NCBI RefSeq assembly: GCF_049994355.1
Contig: NZ_CP188257.1
Coordinates: 1,178,001 to 1,242,000 of the forward strand
DNA from: Angustibacter sp049994355
GTDB taxonomy: Bacteria > Actinomycetota > Actinomycetes > Actinomycetales > Angustibacteraceae
DNA: 64,000 nucleotides
Direction: 5' to 3'
A model generated the notes under the pieces. That model did no database searches. It saw nothing but the letters and a program-made list of their open reading frames with translations, and was not told the DNA's origin. The position numbers and the translations under genes are program-made. Of the stretch, positions 44,183 through 54,763 are shown piece after piece. Position 1 is the first letter of the stretch. Each line of letters begins with the position of its first letter.

Positions 44183-44836
44183 TCACTTCGGCAGGGTGCA
44201 GACGCAGCACTCGTTGCCCTCGGCGTCCGCGACGACCCACCAGCCCGGCGCGTGCGAGCCGTCGGTGACGGTGCCACCGAGGGCGACCAGCCGGTCGCGC
44301 AGGCCAGCCGCGTCCGCGGGCGCGACGTACACGTCCAGGTGGAACCGTCCGCGCTCGCTGCGCGGTGGGTCCATGGTCTGGAACCACAACGAGAACCCGG
44401 CGCCGTGCGGGTCGTGCAGCTCGGTCTCGCCGCGTACCGTGGCGTCCCGGTAGGCCAGCGCCTCGCGCCAGAACGGCAGCACCGCCGCCGGATCCGCCGC
44501 ATCCAGGGCCAGCTCGACGAGCCGCGGCGGCACGCCCACGTCGGCCCCGAGCCGCTGCGCCCACTCCTGCGCGCGGTGCGCGAGCTCGATGTCGAGCTGG
44601 GTGACCCCGCCCTCGGAGTGGGTGGAGCAGCGCAGCACGACGGTGCTCCATCGCAGGTCGACGTCGGGGTGGTGGTTCATCTGCTCGGCCTCGTCGGCCA
44701 GCTCGGTCACGAACCGGACCGCAGTCGGGAAGTCCGGCGCGGTGTAGGCACCGCGCAGGCTCAGCGAGTCCCGCTGCCACCCGGTCAGGTCACGGAGCTG
44801 GCGGTCGATCTCCTCGTCGTCCAGCAGTCTGCTCAC
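44183..44836 (-). CDS. Pterin-4a-carbinolamine dehydratase - VOC domain fusion
   Basis: A 217-residue two-domain protein. Residues about 1-95 are pterin-4a-carbinolamine dehydratase, with the active-site signature EQMNHHPDVDLRWSTV and a downstream THSEGGVTQLD. Residues about 105-217 are a glyoxalase/bleomycin-resistance (VOC) fold ending GWWVVADAEGNECCVC. The first domain would recycle a pterin cofactor or moonlight; the VOC reaction is unknown. No aromatic amino acid hydroxylase is in the window. The GTG start lies in a family-typical SRLLDDEEI context. Confidence 0.86.
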   Translation of the reverse strand: MSRLLDDEEIDRQLRDLTGWQRDSLSLRGAYTAPDFPTAVRFVTELADEAEQMNHHPDVDLRWSTVVLRCSTHSEGGVTQLDIELAHRAQEWAQRLGADVGVPPRLVELALDAADPAAVLPFWREALAYRDATVRGETELHDPHGAGFSLWFQTMDPPRSERGRFHLDVYVAPADAAGLRDRLVALGGTVTDGSHAPGWWVVADAEGNECCVCTLPK

Positions 44837-44846
44837 GGACTGGATC

Positions 44847-45374
44847 CTAGAGCGCGCCCCCGGCGGCGGCGGGAGCCGTCGGGTCGGCCTGGGATGCGGA
44901 CATCTCCCGGGCCACGAAGTCCTCGAGGTGGAACAGGTTGTCGCCGGCCCGCCGGGCGATGGCCAGCAGCGTGCTCATCGAGGCGACCTCCTCGACCTGC
45001 TCCTTGAGGAACCACTGCATGAACTGCTCGCCGCGGTAGTCCCCCTCGTCGCGGGCGGTACGGGCCAGGGCCTCGATCTGCGCCGTCACGGTGCGCTCCT
45101 GCTGCAGCGCGAGCTCGATCGGCTCGATCACCGAGGAGAACTCGGTGGTGACGTCGTCCACGCCTGTGACCGCCACCGGGGAGTCGCTGTCCAACAGGTA
45201 CTGCACCATCATCATCGCGTGGTTGCGCTCCTCGACGGACTGCGCGTAGAAGTGCGCCGCGAGCTGGGGCATGTCGTAGTCGTCGAAGAACACGGCCAAC
45301 GCGACGTACTGCTGCGAAGCCGTGAACTCGTGCCGGATCTGCTGGCGCAGAAGGTCCAGGAAAGCGGTTCCCAT
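44847..45374 (-). CDS. Ferritin
   Basis: A 175-residue four-helix ferritin that oxidises and stores iron as a 24-mer. Ferroxidase-site residues are in RHEFTASQQYVALAVFF (near residue 15), SVEERNHAMMM (near 48) and KEQVEEVASMSTLL (near 125). Length and sequence fit non-haem ferritin and not Dps or bacterioferritin. A TAGGGT -10 box lies seven bases before the ATG at 45374. Neighbour of a VIT1-like exporter gene. Confidence 0.93.
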   Translation of the reverse strand: MGTAFLDLLRQQIRHEFTASQQYVALAVFFDDYDMPQLAAHFYAQSVEERNHAMMMVQYLLDSDSPVAVTGVDDVTTEFSSVIEPIELALQQERTVTAQIEALARTARDEGDYRGEQFMQWFLKEQVEEVASMSTLLAIARRAGDNLFHLEDFVAREMSASQADPTAPAAAGGAL

Positions 45375-45381
45375 GGGCCGG

Positions 45382-45387
45382 ACCCTA
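45382..45387 (-). promoter_or_regulatory. TAGGGT -10 box of ferritin (leaderless)
   Basis: Minus-strand TAGGGT ends seven bases before the ferritin ATG; no ribosome site can fit, so the mRNA is probably leaderless. An IdeR/DmdR iron box was looked for in 45375-45492 and not found by eye. Confidence 0.5.
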
Positions 45388-45451
45388 TCTGCCGAGGTAA
45401 GGCCGCCCGCAGGGCTGGCTCCGCGGCGTGCCGTGCGTCCTGCGCGCGCCG

Positions 45452-45457
45452 TAGACT
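45452..45457 (+). promoter_or_regulatory. TAGACT -10 box of typA
   Basis: TAGACT lies 35 bases before the typA ATG and would give a short leader of about 28 bases containing CAGGACG as a weak ribosome site. Confidence 0.45.
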
Positions 45458-45492
45458 GTGCTGACTCCCCGAACTGGACAGGACGTACCCCC

Positions 45493-47379
<1,887 letters not shown>

Positions 47380-47556
47380 CCGGCCCTCCGGCGGGCCCGC
47401 TGGCGCCCTATTTGTCCGTTTCTGAAGCACCCTTCGTGGGCCCGTTTCGGGTCACGGACCGGTGTCGGTGACGTCTCGAGGACGAACAGGGCGAAACCTG
47501 GGGAGCGCACCCAGGTCGCGGCGCGGTCACGATTGGGCAACGTAGGGTGGTCGAGG

Positions 47557-47587
47557 TTGCTCGGCGTGTGCCAGGTTGGCATAGAGT
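47557..47587 (+). promoter_or_regulatory. Promoter candidate of the oligopeptide transporter operon
   Basis: TTGCTC (47557-47562) and TAGAGT (47582-47587) with 19 bases between them are a plausible -35/-10 pair ahead of the ATG at 47632; a GAAAGG ribosome site lies at 47615-47620. The rest of the 47380-47556 gap holds no visible gene and is partly AT-rich. Confidence 0.4.
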
Positions 47588-47631
47588 CCACTCGGCTTGA
47601 GCACGTCCCCCACCGAAAGGCTCATCGCGCC

Positions 47632-48627
47632 ATGACGATTGCGTCGCAGTCCGTCGAGCAGGAGGCCCATGTCTCCGGCGGCGAAGGTGGCGTGCAGGGG
47701 CGGTCGCCCTCGCAGATCGCCTGGGGCCGGCTGAAGCGCGACAAGGTCGGCATGGTCAGCCTGGTGGTCGTGATCATGTACGTCGTGATCGCGCTGCTCG
47801 CACCGGTCATCACCCGCATGCTCGGGGTCGACGTCTCCTACCACACCGAGCTCATCGGTGACGGCGGCCTGCCGAAGGGCAGCAGTCTCGCGAACGCCGC
47901 GATCAGCCTGCAGCACCTGCTCGGCATCGAGCCGGAGACGGGCCGCGACATCTTGGCCGAGCTGCTCTACGGCAGCCGGATCTCGCTGTTGGTGGCCTTC
48001 TCGGCGACCTTGCTCACCTGCGTCATCGGCGTCACGCTCGGCATCATCGCCGGCTACAGCGGTGGCTGGATCGACACGGCCCTCGGTCGCACGATGGACC
48101 TCATCCTCAGCATCCCGCAGCTCGTCCTGCTGATCTCGCTCAGCCCGCTGGTGCTGCAGTCGCTGGACCAGCGCTTCGGGGTTGACGGCAACACCGCGCG
48201 ACTGATCTTCCTGATCCTGGTCTTCGGGATCTTCGGCTGGCCGTACCTGGCGCGTATCATCCGCGGCCAGGTGCTGAGCCTGCGTGAGCGCGAGTTCGTG
48301 GAGGCAGCCATCTCGACCGGCGCCTCCACCCGGCGGATCCTGTTCAAGGAGGTCCTGCCGAACCTCTGGGTGCCGATCCTCGTGTACTCATCGCTGCTGC
48401 TGCCGTCGTACATCAGCGCCGAGGCCGCACTCTCGTTCCTCGGCGTGGGGGTCACCGAGCCGACACCGACCTGGGGAAACATGCTCTCCAACTCGGTGAA
48501 GTACTACCAGGTAGCACCGCTCTACCTGTTCATCCCGGGTACCGCGCTGTTCCTGCTCGTGCTCGCGTTCAACCTGCTCGGCGACTCGATCCGAGATGCG
48601 CTCGATCCACGAGCCGGTCGCAGCTAG
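47632..48627 (+). CDS. Oligopeptide/dipeptide ABC transporter permease, DppC/OppC type
   Basis: A 331-residue inner-membrane permease. Residues 1-40 are cytosolic, the OppC-type N-terminal helix starts at 41, a periplasmic loop follows, then five helices with the EAA loop EREFVEAAISTGASTRRILFKEVLPN near residue 225 that docks to the ATPases. It precedes the binding-protein gene, an unusual position since DppC normally follows DppB. Confidence 0.93.
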   Translation: MTIASQSVEQEAHVSGGEGGVQGRSPSQIAWGRLKRDKVGMVSLVVVIMYVVIALLAPVITRMLGVDVSYHTELIGDGGLPKGSSLANAAISLQHLLGIEPETGRDILAELLYGSRISLLVAFSATLLTCVIGVTLGIIAGYSGGWIDTALGRTMDLILSIPQLVLLISLSPLVLQSLDQRFGVDGNTARLIFLILVFGIFGWPYLARIIRGQVLSLREREFVEAAISTGASTRRILFKEVLPNLWVPILVYSSLLLPSYISAEAALSFLGVGVTEPTPTWGNMLSNSVKYYQVAPLYLFIPGTALFLLVLAFNLLGDSIRDALDPRAGRS

Positions 48628-48657
48628 CACTCGAGCGACCCACCACCCAACAAGACG

Positions 48658-48727
48658 TCCCGGCTACACGCCGGGAACGGCCTACCGCACGCGGCAGGTC
48701 GGACGGGCCGAGCAAAAGTCTCGGCCC
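48658..48727 (+). promoter_or_regulatory. Two hairpins in the leader of the binding-protein gene
   Basis: TCCCGGC (48658-48664) pairs with GCCGGGA (48670-48676) around TACAC, and GGGCCGAG (48705-48712) pairs perfectly with CTCGGCCC (48720-48727) around a seven-base loop. The second ends 21 bases before the start codon, just ahead of AGGAGGAG. They may protect the 5' end of a processed, highly abundant binding-protein mRNA. Confidence 0.5.
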
Positions 48728-48747
48728 ATCAACCAGGAGGAGAAAAC

Positions 48748-50505
48748 ATGGGCAAGGCCAAGACCGGTCTTCGCTTCGTGGCCCTGGCCTCGGTCGGCGC
48801 GCTCGCGCTGGCCGCGTGCGGCGGCGGCGACAGCGGCGACAAGGCAAGCAGCTCGAGCAACACCGGTGACAAGGGTGGCACCCTGACCATCCTCACCAAC
48901 GCTGAGCAGTTCAACCACCTCGACCCTCAGCGCAACTACACCGGTGAGGACCTCGCGCTCGCGAGCGGCTACTTCACCCGGACCTTGACCGCCTACAAGA
49001 TGAGCCCGGACGGGACCAAGGCCGGCGAGCTCGTCGGCGACCTGGCGACGGACACCGGCAAGCCGACCGACGGTGGCAAGACCTGGGCGTTCACCCTGCG
49101 TGACGGCTCCAAGTGGGAGGACGGCTCTGACGTCACCTGCGCCGACCTGAAGTACGGCATCTCCCGTACGTTCGCGCAGACCGTGATCACTGATGGCCCG
49201 ACCTACGCCATCAGCCTCCTGGACATCCCGAAGGCCGCCGACGGCACCTCCGTCTACAAGGGCCCCTACGAGACGTCGAAGAACGACACCGCCGCCTACG
49301 ACAAGGCCGTGGAGTGCTCCTCGGACGGCAAGACGATCACCTTCCACCTCGCGAAGGCGGCCGGTGACTTCAACTACACCGTCACCCTGACGTCGTTCGG
49401 CGCCGTCCCGAAGGCCAAGGACACCGGCGAGAAGTACGACGACGCCGTCGTCTCGAACGGTCCCTACAAGATCGCCGAGTACACCAAGGGTCAGCAGCTC
49501 GTGCTGGAGCGCAACACCAACTGGAGCGCTGCCACCGACTCCTACCGTCCGGCCCTGCCGGACAAGATCGTCGTGAAGTTCTCGATCGAGACCACCACGA
49601 TCGACCAGCGCATGATGGCCGACGCCGGCGAGGACCAGACCGCGATCTCGCGTGACAACCTCGACACCGCGTCGCTGACCTCCGTCTTCAACGACGAGCG
49701 GTTCGCAACGCGTCGCGTCAACGAGTTCGACCCGTACTCGCGCTACATCGCGATCAACGCCAAGAAGGTCCCGAACGTCAAGCAGCGTCAGGCGATCGTC
49801 GTCGCTGCCGACCGTGCGGCCCTGCGTACCATCGCCGGTGGCTCGTTCGCCGGTGACCTGGCGGACGGTGTCATCAAGCCGAACCTGCCGGCCGACTACG
49901 CGAAGTCGGGTATGTGGGACGGCATGTACGGTGCTCAGGTTCCGGACACCGGCAACCCCGACCTGGCCAAGCAGCTGATCAGCCAGTCCGGTTCGCCGAT
50001 GCCGACCATCACCTACCAGTACTCGAAGAGCCCGGTCAACGACAAGGCGGCTGCTTCGCTGCAGGCGTCCGAGGCCCGCGCCGGGATCAAGCTCAAGCTG
50101 TCACCGCTGCCCCCGGGCGAGTACTACTCGATCGTCCTGGACCCGACCAAGGAAGAGGCCATGGCTGGCGCTGGCTGGGGCCCGGACTGGCTGAACGCCT
50201 CGACGGTCATCCCCGAGCTGTTCACCCCGGCCGGTGGCTTCAACCTCTCGCGCGCTGACGACAAGGCCTTCACCGCCGCGTCCGACGCCGCAAAGGGCGA
50301 GACCGACCGCGCAAAGCAGGGCGATGCGTGGAAGGCTCTCAACAAGCAGGCCATGCAGAACGCATGGGTCCTGCCGACCCGCTTCGGTCGCGAGCAGCGT
50401 CTCGCGGGCTCGAAGGTTGGCTCCGCCTCCGGTGACGGTGGCAAGGTCTACGTGTGGGCGCCCTATGGCTCCTGGAGCTACGGCGACCTGTACGTCAAGA
50501 AGTGA
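48748..50505 (+). CDS. Oligopeptide-type ABC transporter substrate-binding lipoprotein
   Basis: A 585-residue SBP_bac_5 family lipoprotein. The signal peptide ends in the lipobox ALAAC with Cys24 as the lipidation site, followed by a Gly/Ser-rich linker. The fold starts at TLTILTNAEQFNHLDPQRNYTGED. Family members bind peptides, nickel or sugars; the ligand is unknown. A strong AGGAGGAG ribosome site and a codon bias toward C-ending optimal codons, more marked than in its neighbours, point to high expression. In mycobacteria the related LpqW occupies a similar place near typA and mshB. Confidence 0.92.
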   Translation: MGKAKTGLRFVALASVGALALAACGGGDSGDKASSSSNTGDKGGTLTILTNAEQFNHLDPQRNYTGEDLALASGYFTRTLTAYKMSPDGTKAGELVGDLATDTGKPTDGGKTWAFTLRDGSKWEDGSDVTCADLKYGISRTFAQTVITDGPTYAISLLDIPKAADGTSVYKGPYETSKNDTAAYDKAVECSSDGKTITFHLAKAAGDFNYTVTLTSFGAVPKAKDTGEKYDDAVVSNGPYKIAEYTKGQQLVLERNTNWSAATDSYRPALPDKIVVKFSIETTTIDQRMMADAGEDQTAISRDNLDTASLTSVFNDERFATRRVNEFDPYSRYIAINAKKVPNVKQRQAIVVAADRAALRTIAGGSFAGDLADGVIKPNLPADYAKSGMWDGMYGAQVPDTGNPDLAKQLISQSGSPMPTITYQYSKSPVNDKAAASLQASEARAGIKLKLSPLPPGEYYSIVLDPTKEEAMAGAGWGPDWLNASTVIPELFTPAGGFNLSRADDKAFTAASDAAKGETDRAKQGDAWKALNKQAMQNAWVLPTRFGREQRLAGSKVGSASGDGGKVYVWAPYGSWSYGDLYVKK

Positions 50506-50507
50506 TC

Positions 50508-50525
50508 CTCAGCTCTTGAGCTGAG
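50508..50525 (+). terminator. Perfect 8-bp palindrome after the binding-protein gene
   Basis: CTCAGCTC (50508-50515), TT, then GAGCTGAG (50518-50525), beginning three bases after the stop codon. No U-tract. Together with the larger hairpin at 50546-50586 it probably stabilises the 3' end of the upstream message or attenuates read-through. Confidence 0.55.
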
Positions 50526-50545
50526 ACAGTTTCACCGTTCCACAA

Positions 50546-50586
50546 GGTTCTCGGGGGCGGGTGCAAACCACCCGCCCCCGGGAACC
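50546..50586 (+). terminator. 18-bp stem-loop, intra-operon attenuator candidate
   Basis: Positions 50546-50563 pair with 50569-50586 through 18 base pairs, with one G-U pair and the loop CAAAC, a very stable GC stem (core CGGGGGCGGGTG). It lies between the binding-protein and DppB-type permease genes and has no U-tract. It is best read as a partial terminator or mRNA-stability element that makes the binding protein more abundant than the membrane components. Confidence 0.7.
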
Positions 50587-50636
50587 GGACCGGGCCCAGT
50601 GCCCGGTTTCCCGCTGCCCAGAACCCGGAGGCTCCC

Positions 50637-51626
50637 GTGGGGACCTACATCATCCGGCGAATCATCGCGATGATTCTGATGCTGATCGCCTTGAGCATGC
50701 TCGTGTTCGGGCTGTTCACGCTCCTGCCGGCGGACCCCGCGGCGCTGACCTGTGGCAAGTCCTGCAACCCTCAGGTCATCGCGCAGAACCGTATCCGGCT
50801 GGGCTACGACAAGCCCATCTACGTGCAGTACGGCCAGTTCGTGAAGGGGATCTTCGTCGGTCGCACCTACGGCAGCGGGACCGCGACCTTCGAGTGCCCG
50901 GCCCCGAGCCTGGGCTACTCCTTCACCAAGGGCGACTGTGTCACCGACCTGATCAAGCAGGCCTTCCCAGTCACCGCGACCGAGGCGGTGGGCGCCTGCA
51001 TCCTGTGGTTGGTGACCGGTATCTCGGTCGGCATCCTCGCCGCCCTCAAACGAGGTCGCTGGCAGGACCGCGTGGCCACCGGCGGAGCTCTGATCGGGTA
51101 CTCGTTCCCGACGTTCTTCATCGGTCTGGTGCTGCAGTACTTCGTGTTCTTCAAGTTCCGGATCATGGACTACGCGTCCTACACCCCGTTCAAGGAAGAC
51201 CCGGTGGCCTGGTTCAAGGCGTTCATCCTGCCCTGGATCACCCTGGCCCTGGTTTTCGCCGCCTTCTACTCCCGGCTCACCCGTAACCAGATGCTCGAGA
51301 CGCTGGGCGAGGACTACATCCGCACCGCGCGCTCCAAGGGCCTGACCGAGCGGGTGGTCATCGGCAAGCACGCCCTGCGCTCGGGTCTGACGCCGATCGT
51401 CACGGCCGCCGGTCTGGACCTGGCCGGCCTGCTGGGCGGCGTGGTCGTCACCGAGTACATCTTCGGGCTGCCGGGGCTCGGCCGGCTCTCGCTCGGCGCG
51501 GCGCTGAACTCCGACCTACCCCTTATCGTGGGGACGGTGATGGTCGCTGCCACCTTCGTGATCGTGGCGAACCTGGTCGTCGACTTGCTCTATGCCGTGA
51601 TCGACCCGAGAGTGAGACTGTCATGA
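50637..51626 (+). CDS. Oligopeptide/dipeptide ABC transporter permease, DppB/OppB type
   Basis: A 329-residue permease with an N-terminal helix (YIIRRIIAMILMLIALSMLVFGLFTLLP), a periplasmic domain and five further helices. The EAA loop is EDYIRTARSKGLTERVVIGKHALRS near residue 225. The extracytoplasmic region has a CGKSCNP and a FECPAPS segment, a possible disulfide not usual in DppB. GTG 50637 has CCGGAGG upstream. Its stop overlaps the next ATPase gene by ATGA. Confidence 0.93.
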   Translation: MGTYIIRRIIAMILMLIALSMLVFGLFTLLPADPAALTCGKSCNPQVIAQNRIRLGYDKPIYVQYGQFVKGIFVGRTYGSGTATFECPAPSLGYSFTKGDCVTDLIKQAFPVTATEAVGACILWLVTGISVGILAALKRGRWQDRVATGGALIGYSFPTFFIGLVLQYFVFFKFRIMDYASYTPFKEDPVAWFKAFILPWITLALVFAAFYSRLTRNQMLETLGEDYIRTARSKGLTERVVIGKHALRSGLTPIVTAAGLDLAGLLGGVVVTEYIFGLPGLGRLSLGAALNSDLPLIVGTVMVAATFVIVANLVVDLLYAVIDPRVRLS

Positions 51627-52657
51627 GCGCGTTCCTCGAGGTCGAGGACCTTCACGTCCAGTTCACCACGGACGACGGCGTCGTCCGTGCGGTGGACGGC
51701 GTCACGTTCGGCGTCGACAAGGGCCGCACGCTGGCCATCGTCGGCGAGTCCGGCTCCGGCAAGAGCGTGACCAGCGCCGCCATCATGGGCCTGCACAACC
51801 CGCGGCGAACCAAGATCACCGGCTCCATCCGGCTGGACGGTGAAGAGATCGTCACCGCCACCCCCGCGCGGCTGCGCGAGCTGCGCGGCAAGCGGATGGC
51901 GATGATCTTCCAGGACCCGCTGAGCTCCCTGCACCCGTTCTACACGATCGGCGGACAGCTGATCGAGGCCGTCCAGGTGCACCAGGACGTCAACAAGTCC
52001 GACGCCCGCAAGCGCGCCGTCGAGCTGCTGAAGAAGGTCGGCATCCCGAACGCGGAGCGCCGCGCGGGCGAGTTCCCGCACCAGCTGTCCGGCGGTATGC
52101 GCCAGCGCGTGATGATCGCGATGGCCCTGGTGAACGACCCCGACCTCCTGATCGCCGACGAGCCGACGACCGCGCTGGACGTCACGGTCCAGGCGCAGAT
52201 CATCGACCTGCTCAGGACGTTGCAGAGCGAGTTCGGCACGGCGATCATCCTGATCACCCACGACCTCGGGGTGGTCGCCGAGACCGCCGACGACGTGGCC
52301 GTGATGTACGGCGCCCGCGTGGTCGAGCGCGGCTCCGTGCGCGACATCTTCTACCGGCCGCAGATGCCCTACACCTGGGGTCTGCTGAGCTCGCTGCCGC
52401 GTCTGGACGAGGCGGGCGGCGGACGACTCTCGCCGATCCCCGGCCAGCCGCCGTCGCTGATCAACCTGCCGAAGGGGTGCGTGTTCCGGCCGCGCTGCCA
52501 GTACCACCAGTTCGTGACCGACGGTCGCTGCGACACCGTGCGGCCGATGCTCGACGAGGTGGGCGACGGGCACGCTGCCCGCTGCCACCTGTCCGGTGCC
52601 GACAAGCAGCGTCTGGCCGCCGAGCGGCTCGCCACCATCCAGAAGGAGGGCGCGTGA
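51623..52657 (+). CDS. Oligopeptide ABC transporter ATP-binding protein, DppD/OppD type
   Basis: A 344-residue ATPase. Walker A GESGSGKS (near residue 40), Q-loop in IFQDPLSSLHP, ABC signature LSGGMRQRV, Walker B LLIADEPTTALDV and the switch His in ITHDLGVV are present. The C-terminal oligo_HPY domain has the CVFRPRC ... C cysteine pattern that in DppD/OppD relatives can bind an iron-sulfur cluster. Start overlaps the DppB-type gene; stop overlaps DppF. Confidence 0.95.
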   Translation: MSAFLEVEDLHVQFTTDDGVVRAVDGVTFGVDKGRTLAIVGESGSGKSVTSAAIMGLHNPRRTKITGSIRLDGEEIVTATPARLRELRGKRMAMIFQDPLSSLHPFYTIGGQLIEAVQVHQDVNKSDARKRAVELLKKVGIPNAERRAGEFPHQLSGGMRQRVMIAMALVNDPDLLIADEPTTALDVTVQAQIIDLLRTLQSEFGTAIILITHDLGVVAETADDVAVMYGARVVERGSVRDIFYRPQMPYTWGLLSSLPRLDEAGGGRLSPIPGQPPSLINLPKGCVFRPRCQYHQFVTDGRCDTVRPMLDEVGDGHAARCHLSGADKQRLAAERLATIQKEGA

Positions 52658-53676
52658 GCGACCCGATCCTGAACATCACCGACCTGCAGAAGTACTTCCC
52701 GATCCGGGAGGGCCTACTCAAGCGTCAGGTCGGTGACGTCAAGGCCGTGGACGGCGTCTCGCTGGCACTGCAGGAGCGCGAGACCATCGGTCTGGTCGGC
52801 GAGAGCGGTTGCGGCAAGTCCACCGCCGGTCGCACCATGCTCAAGCTGCTCGAGCCCACCGGCGGCAAGATCGAGTACGAGGGTCGCGACATCACCGACC
52901 TGACCCGCAAGCAGATGGTCCCGTTGCGTCGCAAGATGCAGATGATCTTCCAGGACCCGTACAACTCGCTGAACCCGCGGCACACCGTCGGCAGCATCAT
53001 CGGCTCGCCCTACGAGGTGCAGAAGGTCACCCCGCCCGGCGGGGTCAAGGCCGCCGTCCAGGACATCATGGAGCGGGTCGGGCTCAATCCCGAGCACTAC
53101 AACCGCTACCCGAACGAGTTCTCCGGCGGTCAGCGCCAGCGCATCGGCATCGCTCGGGCGATCGTCCTGCGCCCGAAGGTGATCATCGCCGACGAGCCGG
53201 TCTCCGCGCTGGACGTGTCGATCCAGGCGCAGGTGGTCAACCTGCTCGAGGACATCCAGGACGAGTTCGGCCTGTCGTACGTGGTCATCGCGCACGACCT
53301 GTCCGTCGTCCGGCACATCTCCGACCGGGTCGCCGTCATGTACCTCGGCCACCTGGTCGAGCTCGCGGACGCCGAGGACCTCTACGGCCGTCCGTTGCAC
53401 CCGTACACGAACGCGCTGATGTCCGCCGTGCCGATGCCCGACCCGGATCTCGAGAGCAGCCGCGACCGCATCCTGCTGCAGGGCGACCTGCCCTCGCCCA
53501 GCGACCCGCCGTCGGGCTGCGTGTTCCGCACCCGCTGCTGGAAGGCCCAGGACCGCTGCGCGACCGAGATCCCGCTGCTGCGTGAGCTGACGCCGGGGCA
53601 CACGGTGGCCTGCCACTTCCCCGAGCACGACGCGAAGCCGGCGGAGAACCGGGACGCCCAGCCCGCCCTCGGGTGA
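52654..53676 (+). CDS. Oligopeptide ABC transporter ATP-binding protein, DppF/OppF type
   Basis: A 340-residue ATPase partner of the preceding one. Walker A GESGCGKST near residue 49, signature FSGGQRQRI, Walker B VIIADEPVSALDV, switch His in IAHDLSVV. A C-terminal CVFRTRCWKAQDRC motif parallels that of DppD. GTG start overlaps the DppD stop; its stop overlaps mshB as GTGA, placing the mycothiol gene on the same message. Confidence 0.95.
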   Translation: MSDPILNITDLQKYFPIREGLLKRQVGDVKAVDGVSLALQERETIGLVGESGCGKSTAGRTMLKLLEPTGGKIEYEGRDITDLTRKQMVPLRRKMQMIFQDPYNSLNPRHTVGSIIGSPYEVQKVTPPGGVKAAVQDIMERVGLNPEHYNRYPNEFSGGQRQRIGIARAIVLRPKVIIADEPVSALDVSIQAQVVNLLEDIQDEFGLSYVVIAHDLSVVRHISDRVAVMYLGHLVELADAEDLYGRPLHPYTNALMSAVPMPDPDLESSRDRILLQGDLPSPSDPPSGCVFRTRCWKAQDRCATEIPLLRELTPGHTVACHFPEHDAKPAENRDAQPALG

Positions 53677-54626
53677 GCGAGCACACCTTCGGCGACGAGC
53701 CGGCGGCAGGCGCAGAGCCAGCGCGCCGGCTCGTTCTCGTGCACGCCCATCCGGACGACGAGACCCTGACCACCGGCATCACGATGGCCAAGTACGTCGC
53801 CGAAGGGGCCGGTGTCACCCTGGTGACCTGCACGCTCGGTGACGAGGGCGAGGTGATCCCGTCCGACCTGAGGCACCTGGCCAGCGACGCCGACGACGTG
53901 CTCGGCCCGCACCGGGCTCTGGAGCTGGCCGCGGCGATGCGCGCGCTCGGCGTCACGGACCACCGCGTCCTGGGTGAGGGTCGGTGGCGGGACTCCGGGA
54001 TGGTCTGGTCCGCGCCGGGCGTGGCGGCGCAGGGCGCCCGGGTGCACCCGAGGGCCTTCGTGCGGGCGGACCCGGACGTCGCCGCCGGGCTGCTCGCCGA
54101 CGTCCTGCGCGAGGTCCGACCGCAGGTGGTGGTCACCTACGACCCGATGGGGGGGTACGGACACCCCGACCACGTGATGGCGCACCGGGTGACCATGCGC
54201 GGCGTGGAGCTGGCCCGCCAGGACGGCGCGCTGCCCGGGTGGCAGGTGCGGGCGGTGCACTGGGTCCAGGAGGCCCACTCGTGGGCGCGTGCCGAGCGCC
54301 GAGCGGTGCTGGCGGCAGCCCAGGACGGGCGGTTGCCGGCGGGGATGCTTCCGCCGGACTACGCCGAGCACCCGCCGGCCGTGGTCCCCGACGACCAGCT
54401 GGACGTCGTCGTCGAGGCTCCGGAGCACCTGCCGGCCGTGACGGCCGCGCTGACCGCGCACGCCACCCAGGTGTGCGTCGAGCCACCCTGGTTCGCACTG
54501 TCCAACGACGTGGCTCACCGGCTCAGCGCCCGAGAGGGCTTCCGCCGGGTCTTCGGACCGCCGGCGGCGGTCGACGGGCAGGTCGCCGACGACTTGTTCG
54601 CCGGCCTGGAGCTGCCCGAACGCTGA
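53673..54626 (+). CDS. mshB: GlcNAc-Ins deacetylase of mycothiol biosynthesis
   Basis: A 317-residue zinc deacetylase of the PIG-L/LmbE fold that removes acetate from GlcNAc-inositol to give GlcN-inositol, the second committed intermediate of mycothiol. The zinc motif HAHPDDE (near residues 24-30) and the downstream GGYGHPDHVMAHRV with His ligands (near 170) are intact. Full length for MshB, not for the shorter Mca amidase subset. The GTG start overlaps the transporter ATPase stop, suggesting coupling. Confidence 0.92.
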   Translation: MSEHTFGDEPAAGAEPARRLVLVHAHPDDETLTTGITMAKYVAEGAGVTLVTCTLGDEGEVIPSDLRHLASDADDVLGPHRALELAAAMRALGVTDHRVLGEGRWRDSGMVWSAPGVAAQGARVHPRAFVRADPDVAAGLLADVLREVRPQVVVTYDPMGGYGHPDHVMAHRVTMRGVELARQDGALPGWQVRAVHWVQEAHSWARAERRAVLAAAQDGRLPAGMLPPDYAEHPPAVVPDDQLDVVVEAPEHLPAVTAALTAHATQVCVEPPWFALSNDVAHRLSAREGFRRVFGPPAAVDGQVADDLFAGLELPER

Positions 54627-54763
54627 CTCGTTTCCCACCACGTGTCACGCACCGTGAGCGAAGCAACCCCATGCGGGTGAGCGGAGGAGCGATCCCCACG
54701 TCGGTGCGCCAGGCTGGCCCCATCACCGTGCTGGCCGGCAGCGCGCGGAGGAAGGGGCCACCC

